The position numbers were made by a program, and so were the translations under genes. Positions 1-6,145 of a stretch of DNA of 7,251 nt are shown here, piece after piece; position 1 is the first letter of the stretch; each line of letters begins with the position of its first letter. Source of the DNA: an uncultured Eubacteriales bacterium (GTDB lineage: Bacteria > Bacillota > Clostridia > Oscillospirales > Acutalibacteraceae); the NCBI GenBank assembly GCA_934630515.1, contig CAKTVV010000031.1, positions 1 through 7,251 of the forward strand, given 5' to 3'. The notes beneath the pieces are model-generated. The model worked only from the letters and a program-made list of their open reading frames with translations, made no database searches and had not been told where the DNA came from.

Positions 1-26
1 TTCAGCTGTACAATTTTCTCGGACAT
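1..26 (-). CDS. IS256-family transposase, N-terminal fragment (runs off window)
   Basis: Only the first eight codons are present: MSEKIVQL. An AAAGGAG ribosome binding site lies about 10 bases upstream on the minus strand (around 38-44), which fixes the ATG at 26-24. From memory of the family, many IS256 (mutator-type) DDE transposases of gut Bacillota begin MS(E/K)KIVQLNEEVIK, so the start fits well. These enzymes cut and join IS ends. The catalytic DDE residues are outside the window and cannot be checked. The family call is inference from eight residues plus context. Confidence 0.55.
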
Positions 27-139
27 AGTTTGCTTGCTCCTTTCGAATGTTTGCGTGGTAACTTCATTCTACCAGAGCCTGCAAGCTATGTCTTCTTTTT
101 TGCTCTTTTCAATTTGCGCAATTTATTGTACATTATCCC
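1..139 (-). mobile_element. End of an IS256-type insertion sequence (partial)
   Basis: The minus strand holds the start of a transposase-like gene at 26-1, preceded by about 110 bp without coding content. The outer end reads GGGATAATGTACAATAAATT going inward from about 139. That resembles the G-rich start followed by an AT-rich stretch of IS256-family terminal inverted repeats. Just beyond it, the plus-strand frame of a phage structural gene opens abruptly with no start codon. This places the IS/host junction at about 139/140. The other IS end and the 8-9 bp target duplication lie outside the window, so family assignment rests on the short N-terminus and the general look of the end. Confidence 0.6.
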
Positions 140-589
140 AAGAAAAAGCCGGATACGGAACCGGCAGCAGATCCCGGCAAGGCAGAGCCTACACCGCCCC
201 CGGCGCAGGAGCCGCCTACTCCTACACCGGAGCCCCCGGCACCGCCTGCCACCGATCCTACACCGGCAGCCGATCCTGCCCCCGACCCTGCGGAGGAGCT
301 GGCCGCCCTGCGCATGGAGCTGCAGACTGCCAACGCCAAGCTGGCCGCCTACAAAGCCGGCGCACCGGCGGAGGTGGTAGACGATGCCGTGGTGCTGGCG
401 CTCCACGATCTGCAGCAGACCGGAGCGGCAGTCACAGCGCAGGCACTGGATGATGCCGTGACCGCTGTGCTGCAGCGACACCCGGACTGGCAGCGGCACA
501 CCCCGCCCGCCCCCGTCAAAGCCGGCGCACCGGAGCCGGAGCCGAAGCCCACCAACAAGACCCTGCCGTCCGGCACGGTCTCTTTTTAA
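140..589 (+). pseudogene. Phage capsid scaffold-like protein, 5' end lost at IS junction
   Basis: The frame is open from the IS edge (previous in-frame stop at 59-61) to TAA at 587-589, giving about 149 residues with no convincing start codon. It begins KKKPDTEPAADPGKAEP and continues with a Pro/Glu/Ala-rich tract. From around 290 comes a short heptad-like segment (AEELAALRMELQTANAKLAA), which looks like a coiled coil. An AVTAVLQRHPDW motif and a charged Pro-rich tail follow. Low complexity, a coiled coil and a position directly before the capsid gene match phage scaffold or minor structural proteins (DUF4355/gp20-like). These guide capsid assembly and are removed from the mature head. The N-terminus was presumably separated by the IS. 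An internal ATG at 314 could give a 91-residue remnant, but no good ribosome binding site is seen for it. Confidence 0.6.
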
Positions 590-607
590 TGTAAGGAGGA
601 AATCAAT

Positions 608-1474
608 ATGGCAAGAACCAATGCGATCAGTATTCTGAGCGGCGCCAGCACCGCCGCCACCCTGTCGGAGCTGTACGGTCTCGTGGTGGACAATGTCCAG
701 AAGCGGATGCTGTCCTCCCGGCTCAAGAGCCAAGCCTACACCGGCAATCCCGCCGCCGGCTCCGTAGAGTTTAAGCGCTTCGCCAATGCCACCGCCAAAG
801 CCTGCGGCACCGCCCGCACCGCCGGAAAGGGCGACAAGCTCACCGCTCCCCCGGTCACCGTCGCTCTCGATCAGCACAAGGAGATCGTGGAGGAGATCGC
901 TCAGTTCGATCTGGACACCTTCGGCGTCACCGACATCATGTCCCGCCGGGCAGCAAATCACACGCAGGTGATGCAGTCCACTTTGGATAAGGCATTCTTC
1001 GCCGAGGCAGTCACCGGCGGCACAGCGTTCACGCCCGCTACGGGCGTCACGGCGATCGAGGACATCGTGGAATCCATGATCCAGACGCTGGAGTCTACCT
1101 CCAACAGCTATGTGGACGGCGTGGAGCGGGATACCATGGATCTGGTGCTGGCTCCCGCTAAATATGGCGAGCTGCGCAAGTATCTCGACAAGCTGGCAGA
1201 CAGTCAGGCGAACAGTGCCGCCGAGGAGACCCGCCTGTATCACGGAGTGCGTGTTCACAGCTGCATCCATCTGCCTGCCAACACCAATGCCATCCTGATG
1301 GTCAACGGAGCGATCGCACAGCCGGTGGTGACGCATGAGTACAGCAACCCGGAAAAGATCCCGCTGAGCAACGATTACGGTGTCAGTCTGTTCTTTGACT
1401 ATGGCACCAAGACGCTGGCGGGCGAGCTGGTGCTGAAATGGGTCACCACGACTACCCCCTCGCAGGGCGGCTGA
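608..1474 (+). CDS. Phage major capsid protein
   Basis: This 288-residue protein starts MARTNAISILSGAST and has a strong AAGGAGG ribosome binding site at 593-599, 8 bases before the ATG. An N-terminal segment (residues about 10-45) precedes a region with FKRFANATAKACGTA, then KEIVEEIAQFDLDTFGV. The C-terminal half contains APAKYGELRKYLDKL, VHSCIHLPANTNAILMVNGA and an IAQPV motif near residue 235. This pattern is typical of HK97-fold coat proteins of phages of Bacillota, as I recall them. Length and position (after a scaffold-like gene, before small head-completion genes) fit the coat protein that builds the icosahedral head. The gene looks intact, but its module is broken on both sides, so it belongs to a decayed or rearranged prophage. 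There is no sign of a maturation protease in the window. Confidence 0.85.
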   Translation: MARTNAISILSGASTAATLSELYGLVVDNVQKRMLSSRLKSQAYTGNPAAGSVEFKRFANATAKACGTARTAGKGDKLTAPPVTVALDQHKEIVEEIAQFDLDTFGVTDIMSRRAANHTQVMQSTLDKAFFAEAVTGGTAFTPATGVTAIEDIVESMIQTLESTSNSYVDGVERDTMDLVLAPAKYGELRKYLDKLADSQANSAAEETRLYHGVRVHSCIHLPANTNAILMVNGAIAQPVVTHEYSNPEKIPLSNDYGVSLFFDYGTKTLAGELVLKWVTTTTPSQGG

Positions 1475-1480
1475 TCGATA

Positions 1481-1485
1481 GGAGG
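1481..1485 (+). promoter_or_regulatory. Ribosome binding site that decides the start of the small head gene
   Basis: GGAGG lies 8 bases before ATG 1494. It overlaps the alternative GTG at 1485, which therefore cannot be the main start. Confidence 0.7.
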
Positions 1486-1493
1486 TGAGTGCG

Positions 1494-1667
1494 ATGCTGC
1501 AGTATCGTAATCGGTTCACCGGCATCATCCTCACGCCGCCGAATGAGCACTGTGCCCAGCTGCTGGCAAACGATCCCGTGTACGAGGAGATCCGCCCGGC
1601 AGCCAAGAAGCCGGCTGCGGTCAAAAAGCCGAAGGGCGGTGGTGCCGGTGAAGATCACGGCGGCTGA
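1494..1667 (+). CDS. Small phage head-region protein of unknown function
   Basis: The product has 57 residues, beginning MLQYRNRFTGIILTPPNEHC. The first 37 or so residues look folded (RFTGIILTPPNEHCAQLL, then DPVYEEI). The rest is a Lys/Ala/Pro/Gly tail (AAKKPAAVKKPKGGGAGEDH). I do not recognise a named family with confidence. Small proteins of this size with a charged tail often sit between the coat protein and the head-tail connector in siphophage genomes. The gene starts 19 bases after the capsid stop, and its 3' end overlaps the next gene by about 20-30 bases, which indicates one polycistronic head operon. Confidence 0.65.
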   Translation: MLQYRNRFTGIILTPPNEHCAQLLANDPVYEEIRPAAKKPAAVKKPKGGGAGEDHGG

Positions 1668-1762
1668 GTATGCAGCGCTATCCCGCAGCCACGCCATTCC
1701 CGAGGGGGAATTGGCTGCAGCGCTGGAGGCTGCCTGGCAGGATATTCTGGCAATGACCTATG
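1642..1762 (+). pseudogene. Phage head-tail connector, N-terminal fragment
   Basis: GTG codons at 1639, 1642 and 1648 could start this frame; 1642 gives MPVKITAAEYAALSRSHAIP, then EGELAAALEAAWQDILAMTY. The helical, Ala/Glu-rich start, the overlap with the preceding small gene and the position two genes after the coat protein fit the gp6-like head-tail connector (adaptor) family. Those proteins are usually around 90-110 residues and form a ring under the portal. Here only about 40 codons remain. Further downstream the frame stays open to 1911, but from about 1763 its DNA is the antisense of a recombinase gene, so the later residues are not native. This is clear truncation by rearrangement. The family call is inference from context. 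Confidence 0.5.
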
Positions 1763-2124
1763 CGCTTTGCCGTTTATCACCTTATGTCGGAAGGCTCTGC
1801 CGCATTCGGGACAGCGCAGCTTTCCGGTCAGCGGATAGGACTTTCTTTTGCATCTTTCCGTTTTCCGTGAGCGCAGCAGGTTCTGCGCCGCCTGAAAGGT
1901 TTCTCGGCTGACGATGGCGGGGTTGCTGTTTTCCACATAGTATTGCGGCAGCCGTCCGTCGTTTTTCATTTTCCGAAACGGCAGGGTTTCGGTGGTGTAG
2001 CTCTTTTGCAGGAGCGCATCTCCCATATAGCGTTCATTGTTCAACACATAGTTGATGGAACTCGGCAGCCATTTTTCGTAGCCGTGCTTCTGCGGTATGC
2101 CGTCCTCATTCAGCATTTTTGCAA
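1763..2124 (-). pseudogene. Large serine recombinase, internal fragment
   Basis: On the minus strand about 120 codons read AIAKMLNEDGIPQKHGYEKW, then LPSSINYVLNNERYMGDALL and QKSYTTETLPFRK. Next come VSRETFQAAQNLLRSR and LRCPECGRAFRHKVINGK. This is the middle of a large serine recombinase: the 'recombinase' DNA-binding domain followed by the first half of the zinc beta-ribbon, with its first CxxC pair (CPEC). The N-terminal resolvase domain with the catalytic serine is absent. So are the second zinc cysteine pair and the C-terminal coiled coil. Both ends are abrupt: one meets the phage connector fragment (about 1763), the other meets the hsdS fragment (about 2124). The fragment cannot be catalytically active. 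It probably derives from an integrative element or prophage that once occupied the region. Confidence 0.8.
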
Positions 2125-3111
2125 TGGCAACTACATCGTCAATTATCTGAAATCCCCTTATGTCGACAATCTCATCAACAGCATTACTTACGGCGTAAAA
2201 TGCCCAGGGTCGGCACAGAAACAACGACCTCTCTATTAGTGCCAGTACCCCCGCTGGAGGAGCAGCGGCGTATTGTTGAGAAGATTGACGAGGTTGCCTC
2301 TGCTGTTTCTGCATACGATGTGGCGTACCAAAAAACCGAAACCTTAAACTCAGCCTTCCCAGAAGCTCTCAAGAAGTCGATTCTGCAAGAGGCAGTCCAG
2401 GGCAAGCTGGTACCGCAAGACCTGTCTGACGAGCCTGCAGAGGCTCTGCTGGGGCGTATCCGGGCGGAGAAACAGCGACTCATCAAGGAAGGAAAAATCA
2501 AGAAGGACAAGCACGAATCCGTCATTTTCAGACGGGATAATTCTCATTATGAAAAGTGTGGTTCCGAAGAGGTCTGCATTGATGATGAAATCCCGTTTGA
2601 AATCCCCAGCGGATGGAGTTGGGCGAGACTTGGGACTTGTTTAGATGTGCGGGATGGAACACATAACACTCCCCGCTATGTATCCGAGGGAGTCCCGTTT
2701 GTTACAAGTAAAAATCTCTCCAACGGGCGGATAGATTTCTCCACCGCCAAACTGATTTCCAAACAAGACAGCGATGCGATTAACCAACACTCAAAGGTCG
2801 ATAGCGGCGACATTATGTATGCGATGATTGGTAGCATCGGGAACCCGGTTTTATACCGAGGGACAGATGAGTTTAGTATCAAAAACATGGCGCTATTTAA
2901 ATGTGTCCCCGACGGGATGTATATGGAGTATGTGTACTGGTTTCTCGTGTTGGCGCAAGAGGATATGAAAAAAGCTGCCTCTGGTGGTGTTCAGGCGTTT
3001 GTGTCTCTCGGTTATCTGAGAAACTATCTTATCCCCGTTCCACCAATCGCAGAGCAAAAGCGAATTTGTAACGCCGTCGAGCAGGTTTTACCATTGCTGG
3101 CTGCTTTGTAA
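2121..3111 (+). pseudogene. hsdS: Type I restriction specificity subunit HsdS, 5'-truncated and frameshifted
   Basis: HsdS selects the DNA target of a type I restriction-modification complex. The visible order is: tail of a first TRD (NYIVNYLKSPYVDNLINSIT, to about 2199), PPLEEQRRIVEKIDE, and a conserved helical region (FPEALKKSILQEAVQGKLVP to RRDNSHYE, about 2353-2552). A second TRD follows (IPFEIPSGWSWARLG to LIPVPPIAEQKRI), ending EQVLPLLAAL at TAA 3109-3111. The first TRD reads in frame 2 up to SITYGVK, then the protein continues in frame 1 from MPRVGTE. This is explained by one missing A in the run at 2197-2200. The N-terminal region and most of TRD1 are missing at the recombinase junction. 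Translation from ATG 2200 would give 304 residues, but no ribosome binding site is evident there. It is best read as a pseudogene or silent cassette. Confidence 0.85.
2353..2552 (+). repeat. hsdS: Inverted repeat arm 1 (HsdS conserved region)
   Basis: This arm pairs without gaps with the reverse complement of 3117-3316. By hand count about 187 of 200 positions match. The inner 86 bp (2467-2552 against 3117-3202) are identical, while all mismatches lie in the outer 114 bp. The arm encodes the central conserved helices of HsdS (PEALKKSILQEAV to FRRDNSHYE) in frame with the flanking TRDs. Confidence 0.92.
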
Positions 3112-3116
3112 AGTTC
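2553..3116 (+). other. Candidate invertible segment carrying one HsdS TRD
   Basis: These 564 bp lie between the inverted arms. The segment starts at the codon after NSHYE and holds a complete TRD reading frame (from KCGSEEVCIDDEIPF). The frame stops at 3109-3111, only 5 bp before the second arm. In the present orientation the TRD is fused to the plus-strand hsdS. Flipping it would fuse the same TRD in frame to the minus-strand hsdS. The geometry matches phase-variable type I systems in which inverted repeats inside facing hsdS genes exchange TRDs. Inversion itself is a prediction. Confidence 0.6.
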
Positions 3117-3982
3117 TCATAATGAGAATTATCCCGTCTGAAAATGACGGATTCGTGCTTGTCCTTCTTGATTTTTCCTTCCTTGATGAGTCGCTGTTTC
3201 TCTGCCCGGATACGCTCCAGCAGAGCCTCTGCAGGCTCGTCGGTCGGGTCTTGGGGAACCAGCTTGTCCTGAACTGCCTCTTGCAAAATCGACTTTTTGA
3301 GGGCTTCTGGGAAGGTGGCGTTCAGGGTGTCCAGAGTTGATTCAACATCGGCGTAAGCGTCAGTATACGGCTGTAGTGTATCGATGGCATCTACAATTCT
3401 ATATTGCTCTGCCAAAGGAGGAAGCGGAAATAAAAGTGAGTGAATGGCATTTGAGAACAAGCCTTGAATGCCTATTCCTTTTCCGCCAATCCATCCAGCG
3501 TGTTTATATAGGTCAAACAGACAGTAGAAGAAACGAGTGCAAACCGGCACATAAGCTCTGAGCCTGTGAATGTGGTTCTGGATGCACATCGGATAATCAA
3601 AAGACCAGATCGCAGCTCGACCTATGTCGCCACCTCCACACACTAAGAGGTCTCCCTTGATGACAGTACACTTTTCAACCTCACTCTCAGAAAAATGCAT
3701 TTCCTTTAAATTGTCAAGTTCAAAGCGATTCCAGTACAGATTGGATGTTGTGATGTATTGTTTCAACTGACCGGTGCGATTTGCAGAATTTAGGGCTTTA
3801 CCGGTGCTGTGCTGAAACAGTTCTCCCAGCCGCACCCATTCCCACGAATCGGGGATGTCAAACGGTACTTCATCCGCCAGCGACCGTACTTCACCGCCGA
3901 TTTTCTCATAAGGAGTATTATCAGAACTCGGCTGTTTAACGATTACAGCGGTACAGAAAGCCGCAATTCCCATAAAACGCAC
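3029..3982 (-). CDS. hsdS: Second HsdS specificity fragment, facing the first (lacks N-terminus and TRD2)
   Basis: The 317-residue frame contains one TRD from SSDNTPYEKIGGEVRSLADE and VPFDIPDSWEWVRLGEL (residues about 19-55) to SLLFPLPPLAEQYRIVDAID (about 182-201). The conserved helices follow (FPEALKKSILQEAVQDKLVP to RRDNSHYE, about 222-289). The last 28 residues (NFTKQPAMVKPARRR...) are the antisense of the other gene's TRD and not native. Full HsdS has conserved region, TRD1, conserved region, TRD2. Here the first conserved region and TRD2 are missing, so this is about half a subunit. The only start in frame is GTG 3982, which falls in the T-run after a terminator hairpin and has no ribosome binding site. 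Expression is therefore doubtful unless it recombines elsewhere. Confidence 0.8.
   Translation of the reverse strand: MRFMGIAAFCTAVIVKQPSSDNTPYEKIGGEVRSLADEVPFDIPDSWEWVRLGELFQHSTGKALNSANRTGQLKQYITTSNLYWNRFELDNLKEMHFSESEVEKCTVIKGDLLVCGGGDIGRAAIWSFDYPMCIQNHIHRLRAYVPVCTRFFYCLFDLYKHAGWIGGKGIGIQGLFSNAIHSLLFPLPPLAEQYRIVDAIDTLQPYTDAYADVESTLDTLNATFPEALKKSILQEAVQDKLVPQDPTDEPAEALLERIRAEKQRLIKEGKIKKDKHESVIFRRDNSHYENFTKQPAMVKPARRRYKFAFALRLVERG
3117..3316 (-). repeat. hsdS: Inverted repeat arm 2 (HsdS conserved region)
   Basis: This is the reverse-complement partner of 2353-2552. The inner 86 bp (3117-3202) are identical to arm 1 and the outer part diverges by about 11%. It encodes the same helices for the minus-strand hsdS. 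The sharp step from perfect to imperfect identity suggests recent exchange or gene conversion on the inner side. Confidence 0.92.
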
Positions 3983-4015
3983 AAAACCCCGCCGCAGAAT
4001 TGCACTGCAGCGGGG
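3974..4015 (-). terminator. Rho-independent terminator
   Basis: Arms 3987-3997 and 4005-4015 form an 11-position GC-rich stem with one mismatch and a 7-base loop. On the minus strand the stem is followed by TTTTGTGCGTTTT (3986-3974). The plus side has no T-run. It sits between the tRNA-Thr gene and the minus-strand hsdS fragment, so it would stop read-through from the tRNA side before hsdS. Confidence 0.75.
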
Positions 4016-4071
4016 GTCACTTATGTGCTGAAACAGCCGGAAAGCCTGATTTCAAGCGGTTTTCAGGCATG

Positions 4072-4111
4072 AAAAAGTCCACCGTAATTCTATCAAAATT
4101 ACGGTGGACTT
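4072..4111 (-). terminator. Terminator of the tRNA-Thr gene
   Basis: A perfect 15-bp stem (arms 4075-4089 and 4097-4111, 7-base loop) begins two bases after the tRNA CCA end. It is followed on the minus strand by five T residues (4076-4072, partly in the stem). This is the expected terminator for the single-tRNA transcript. Confidence 0.88.
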
Positions 4112-4112
4112 A

Positions 4113-4188
4113 TGGCGGAGAAGAAGGGATTCGAACCCTCGAACTGCTGATTACAAATCAGCTGCTCTACCAACTGAGCTATGCCAGC
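4113..4188 (-). tRNA. tRNA-Thr(TGT) with mismatched acceptor stem, probably chimeric
   Basis: The 76-base gene reads 5' GCTGGCA, TA, a D-arm (GCTC/GAGC) and anticodon arm GCTGA-TTTGTAA-TCAGC with anticodon TGT. After these come a 5-base variable loop, T-arm GAGGG-TTCGAAT-CCCTT, then CTTCTCC and GCCA. The D, anticodon and T arms all fold. The acceptor strands do not: GCTGGCA needs TGCCAGC but meets CTTCTCC, allowing only about 2-3 of 7 pairs. CTTCTCC would pair with GGAGAAG, a stem found, from memory, in some Clostridia tRNA-Ser genes that share the GAGGGTTCGAATCCC T-arm. The body is thus tRNA-Thr with a foreign 3' end. The encoded CCA, own promoter and own terminator are intact. Confidence 0.85.
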
Positions 4189-4250
4189 GAATGAAACAAG
4201 CGAAAAGCGGCAGCCACAATGTAACTGCGCAAAGATATTTTGCAAACGAT

Positions 4251-4279
4251 ATTATACAGGTTATATTCTTATTTGTCAA
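4251..4279 (-). promoter_or_regulatory. Consensus sigma-A promoter of the tRNA gene
   Basis: On the minus strand there is TTGACA (4279-4274), a 17-base spacer and TATAAT (4256-4251), both perfect consensus. The predicted start site near 4244 lies about 55 bases upstream of the tRNA 5' end. Confidence 0.9.
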
Positions 4280-4732
4280 GCACTTTGAAGTGATTTTGCT
4301 GTTGCGGCGATGAATTTGGTAAATAAACAGTTTGCATAAGAAATTGTGTATGTGGGGGAGCGGCAACTGTCACAGGTCGATATTGGGCACTGAAGAAGGT
4401 GGCTTTGTGCCGTATATCCGAATGGATTTTTTCTCGATAGACGATGGTATCATTTTTGTGTGATTGGTATGGTTGAGTATTTTACATTCCTGTGTCGGTG
4501 ACAAAGCAATGAGGGCTTGGGGAGATATACAGAATCTGACCTGAAGCATTTGCCGTCGATGGTTTCAGACCGGAAAAGGTAGCGTCAAGACGAGCAACCG
4601 TATACTTGCATAGAATCGATCCTTTGACAACGAATACTTTTGCCGGTTTTTCAGTATGTGCGGAAAAATGATGATAGCAGCCGGCTTTTTTCACCGATGT
4701 GGAAAACGGTAGATTGCTGCGAAAATGAGCGA
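4280..4732. other. Intergenic stretch without a supported gene
   Basis: About 450 bp separate the tRNA promoter from the candidate promoter of the beta-helix gene. Short open frames exist on both strands (for example minus 4694-4482, 70 codons), but none has a ribosome binding site or a protein-like composition I recognise. A TTGACA at 4624-4629 has no good -10 partner. No clear riboswitch or repeat is seen. Confidence 0.5.
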
Positions 4733-4761
4733 TTGCAATCTGCTGAGGGGCGTGCTATGCT
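4733..4761 (+). promoter_or_regulatory. Candidate promoter for the beta-helix gene
   Basis: TTGCAA (4733-4738), a 17-base spacer and TATGCT (4756-4761) match sigma-A elements at 4/6 each. It would give a leader of about 60 bases before ATG 4829. The leader contains a weak ACCGG/CCGGT hairpin (4790-4807) just before the ribosome binding site. Confidence 0.35.
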
Positions 4762-4814
4762 GGGGTCAGTCGGAGACTCGAAGAGCAGTACCGGATCTTG
4801 TGCCGGTTGAGGTG

Positions 4815-4820
4815 AGGAGG
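4815..4820 (+). promoter_or_regulatory. Ribosome binding site selecting ATG 4829
   Basis: AGGAGG ends 8 bases before ATG 4829. An in-frame GTG at 4820 overlaps this site, so it is unlikely to be the start. Confidence 0.7.
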
Positions 4821-4828
4821 TGAACAAA

Positions 4829-6112
4829 ATGCAAACGACAGTTGAGGAGCCTGCAGCCATCTACGTAGATTCGCGTTGCGGCGATGACCGCGCAGACGGC
4901 GCAACCCCTGCTACGGCGATTGCTAGCCTGAAGCAATTGGAGAGTTTTACGTTAAAACCGGGTACCCGGGTGCTGTTTCGTGCCGGCGGTGTCTGGTACG
5001 GCAGCTATCATCCCGTCGGCAGCGGTCTGCCGCAGCAGCCTATTATCATCACACGCTATGGTGCGGGACCCGATCCGATCCTGTGCGGGACGACCGAGAG
5101 CAGCACGGTGTATATTCGCAATATGAGTTACTTGGTGCTGGAGCGGCTGGAGATCACACACAGCTGTCGCAGAACAGACCGCCCTCTCCGGGGGGTGCAT
5201 CTGTGCTATGGCGGCGAGGGAGGCGAATACCGGGATATTTGTCTGCGGAATTTGTATATCCATGACATCAGCGGCTGTGCGCAGCGAGAGGCGGGCGGCT
5301 TGGTCATCTGGGCAGACTCAGCGGAGCAACCGGTCACCTTTTCCCGGCTGACGGTGGCGGGTTGTACGATTTGTGATCAGGCAGCGCAGGGAATAACATT
5401 CTCATCGGTATACAGCCACCGTACTGGTATTGATTGGACGGATGAGCCCTATGCCCCGTCCCGGGATATTCTCATCTGTGACAATTACATTGCCCGGTGC
5501 GGCGGCGACGGGATCTTCCAGTCGTGTGCAGACGACCCGGTGCTGGAGCGCAATACCGTTACCGGCTGCTGCTTTGCCGGAAATACCGCTTATGCCGGCA
5601 TTTGGCCGCACAATTCTCAAAGACCGGTTATGCGCAGCAATGAATCCTTCGGCAATCGGCTGGTCGGCGGTGACGGACAGGGCTATGATGTGGACATAAA
5701 CTGCACAGATAGTGTGGTGGAGCGGAACTACAGTCATCATAACGAGGGCGGATTCATTTTGTTGTGTACCTCCGGCGATATCGGCGGCTACAATAACGGT
5801 ATTCTGGTGCGGGATAATCTCAGCGAGGAGGATTGCGGTCAGATATTTACCCTGTCCGGCCCCTTGCGGCAGGTTCGGCTGACAGGCAACCGGGTGACGG
5901 TGCGCCGGCAGCCCCATACGCGCCTGATCGGCTTTTACCAATGGGGGCAAAGCGGCGGCGGACCGGAGCAGGTCGAAATCGTCGGTAATGATTTCCTGCT
6001 GGATAGCGACGGTCATAATCAGGTGTGCTGGGATACGCATCCCACCGTACGGGATAACCGTTACGCGGGCAGTTATGACTATGGCGATCTATTGACAACC
6101 GGGCGTGATTGA
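4829..6112 (+). CDS. Right-handed parallel beta-helix protein
   Basis: The 427-residue product opens with IYVDSRCGDDRADGATPATA and SLKQLESFTLKPGTRVLFRA. This is the usual beginning of right-handed beta-helix (PbH1/DUF1565-type) proteins. Successive coils follow: YLVLERLEITHS, YRDICLRNLYIHDISG, RLTVAGCTICDQAAQGITF, RDILICDNYIARCGGDGIF, VLERNTVTGCC, VVERNYSHHNEGGFILL, ILVRDNLSEEDCGQIFTL and VRLTGNRVTV. The N/D residues at coil turns are typical. Relatives include polysaccharide lyases and several glycoside hydrolase families (for example GH120 and GH141). No catalytic residues can be assigned by eye, so the substrate is unknown. There is no hydrophobic N-terminus, so it is probably cytoplasmic. 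It is followed 33 bp later by a secreted repeat protein gene, probably in one transcript. Confidence 0.8.
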   Translation: MQTTVEEPAAIYVDSRCGDDRADGATPATAIASLKQLESFTLKPGTRVLFRAGGVWYGSYHPVGSGLPQQPIIITRYGAGPDPILCGTTESSTVYIRNMSYLVLERLEITHSCRRTDRPLRGVHLCYGGEGGEYRDICLRNLYIHDISGCAQREAGGLVIWADSAEQPVTFSRLTVAGCTICDQAAQGITFSSVYSHRTGIDWTDEPYAPSRDILICDNYIARCGGDGIFQSCADDPVLERNTVTGCCFAGNTAYAGIWPHNSQRPVMRSNESFGNRLVGGDGQGYDVDINCTDSVVERNYSHHNEGGFILLCTSGDIGGYNNGILVRDNLSEEDCGQIFTLSGPLRQVRLTGNRVTVRRQPHTRLIGFYQWGQSGGGPEQVEIVGNDFLLDSDGHNQVCWDTHPTVRDNRYAGSYDYGDLLTTGRD

Positions 6113-6145
6113 TCCCAATGAAAATTCGGAGAGGAGCGGAAAAGT

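Noticed and set aside
86..1624. A 512-codon open frame on the minus strand
   Set aside because: It runs antisense to the capsid and scaffold genes, is rich in Arg/Gly/Cys with no domain, and reflects high-GC codon bias on the opposite strand.
1763..2124. The serine recombinase fragment as the enzyme that flips the hsdS segment
   Set aside because: It lacks the catalytic serine domain and half of the zinc ribbon, and large serine recombinases of this kind usually integrate elements rather than invert hsdS cassettes.
3122..3340. A 72-codon plus-strand frame over inverted repeat arm 2, with a similar frame opposite arm 1
   Set aside because: It is the antisense of the HsdS conserved helices and appears twice only because the arms are repeated.
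4017..4070. A 17-codon minus-strand frame (MPENRLKSGFPAVSAHK) ending just before the terminator at 3987-4015
   Set aside because: It follows the tRNA terminator directly, has no ribosome binding site, and is too short to judge. It could be the tail of a lost gene, which would explain the second terminator, but nothing proves it.
4000..4313. Short plus-strand frames crossing the tRNA, such as one with EEGIRTLELLITNQLLYQLS
   Set aside because: These are the well-known false proteins read from the antisense of a tRNA gene.
4482..4694. A 70-codon minus-strand frame in the intergenic stretch
   Set aside because: No ribosome binding site, no recognisable domain, and unremarkable composition.
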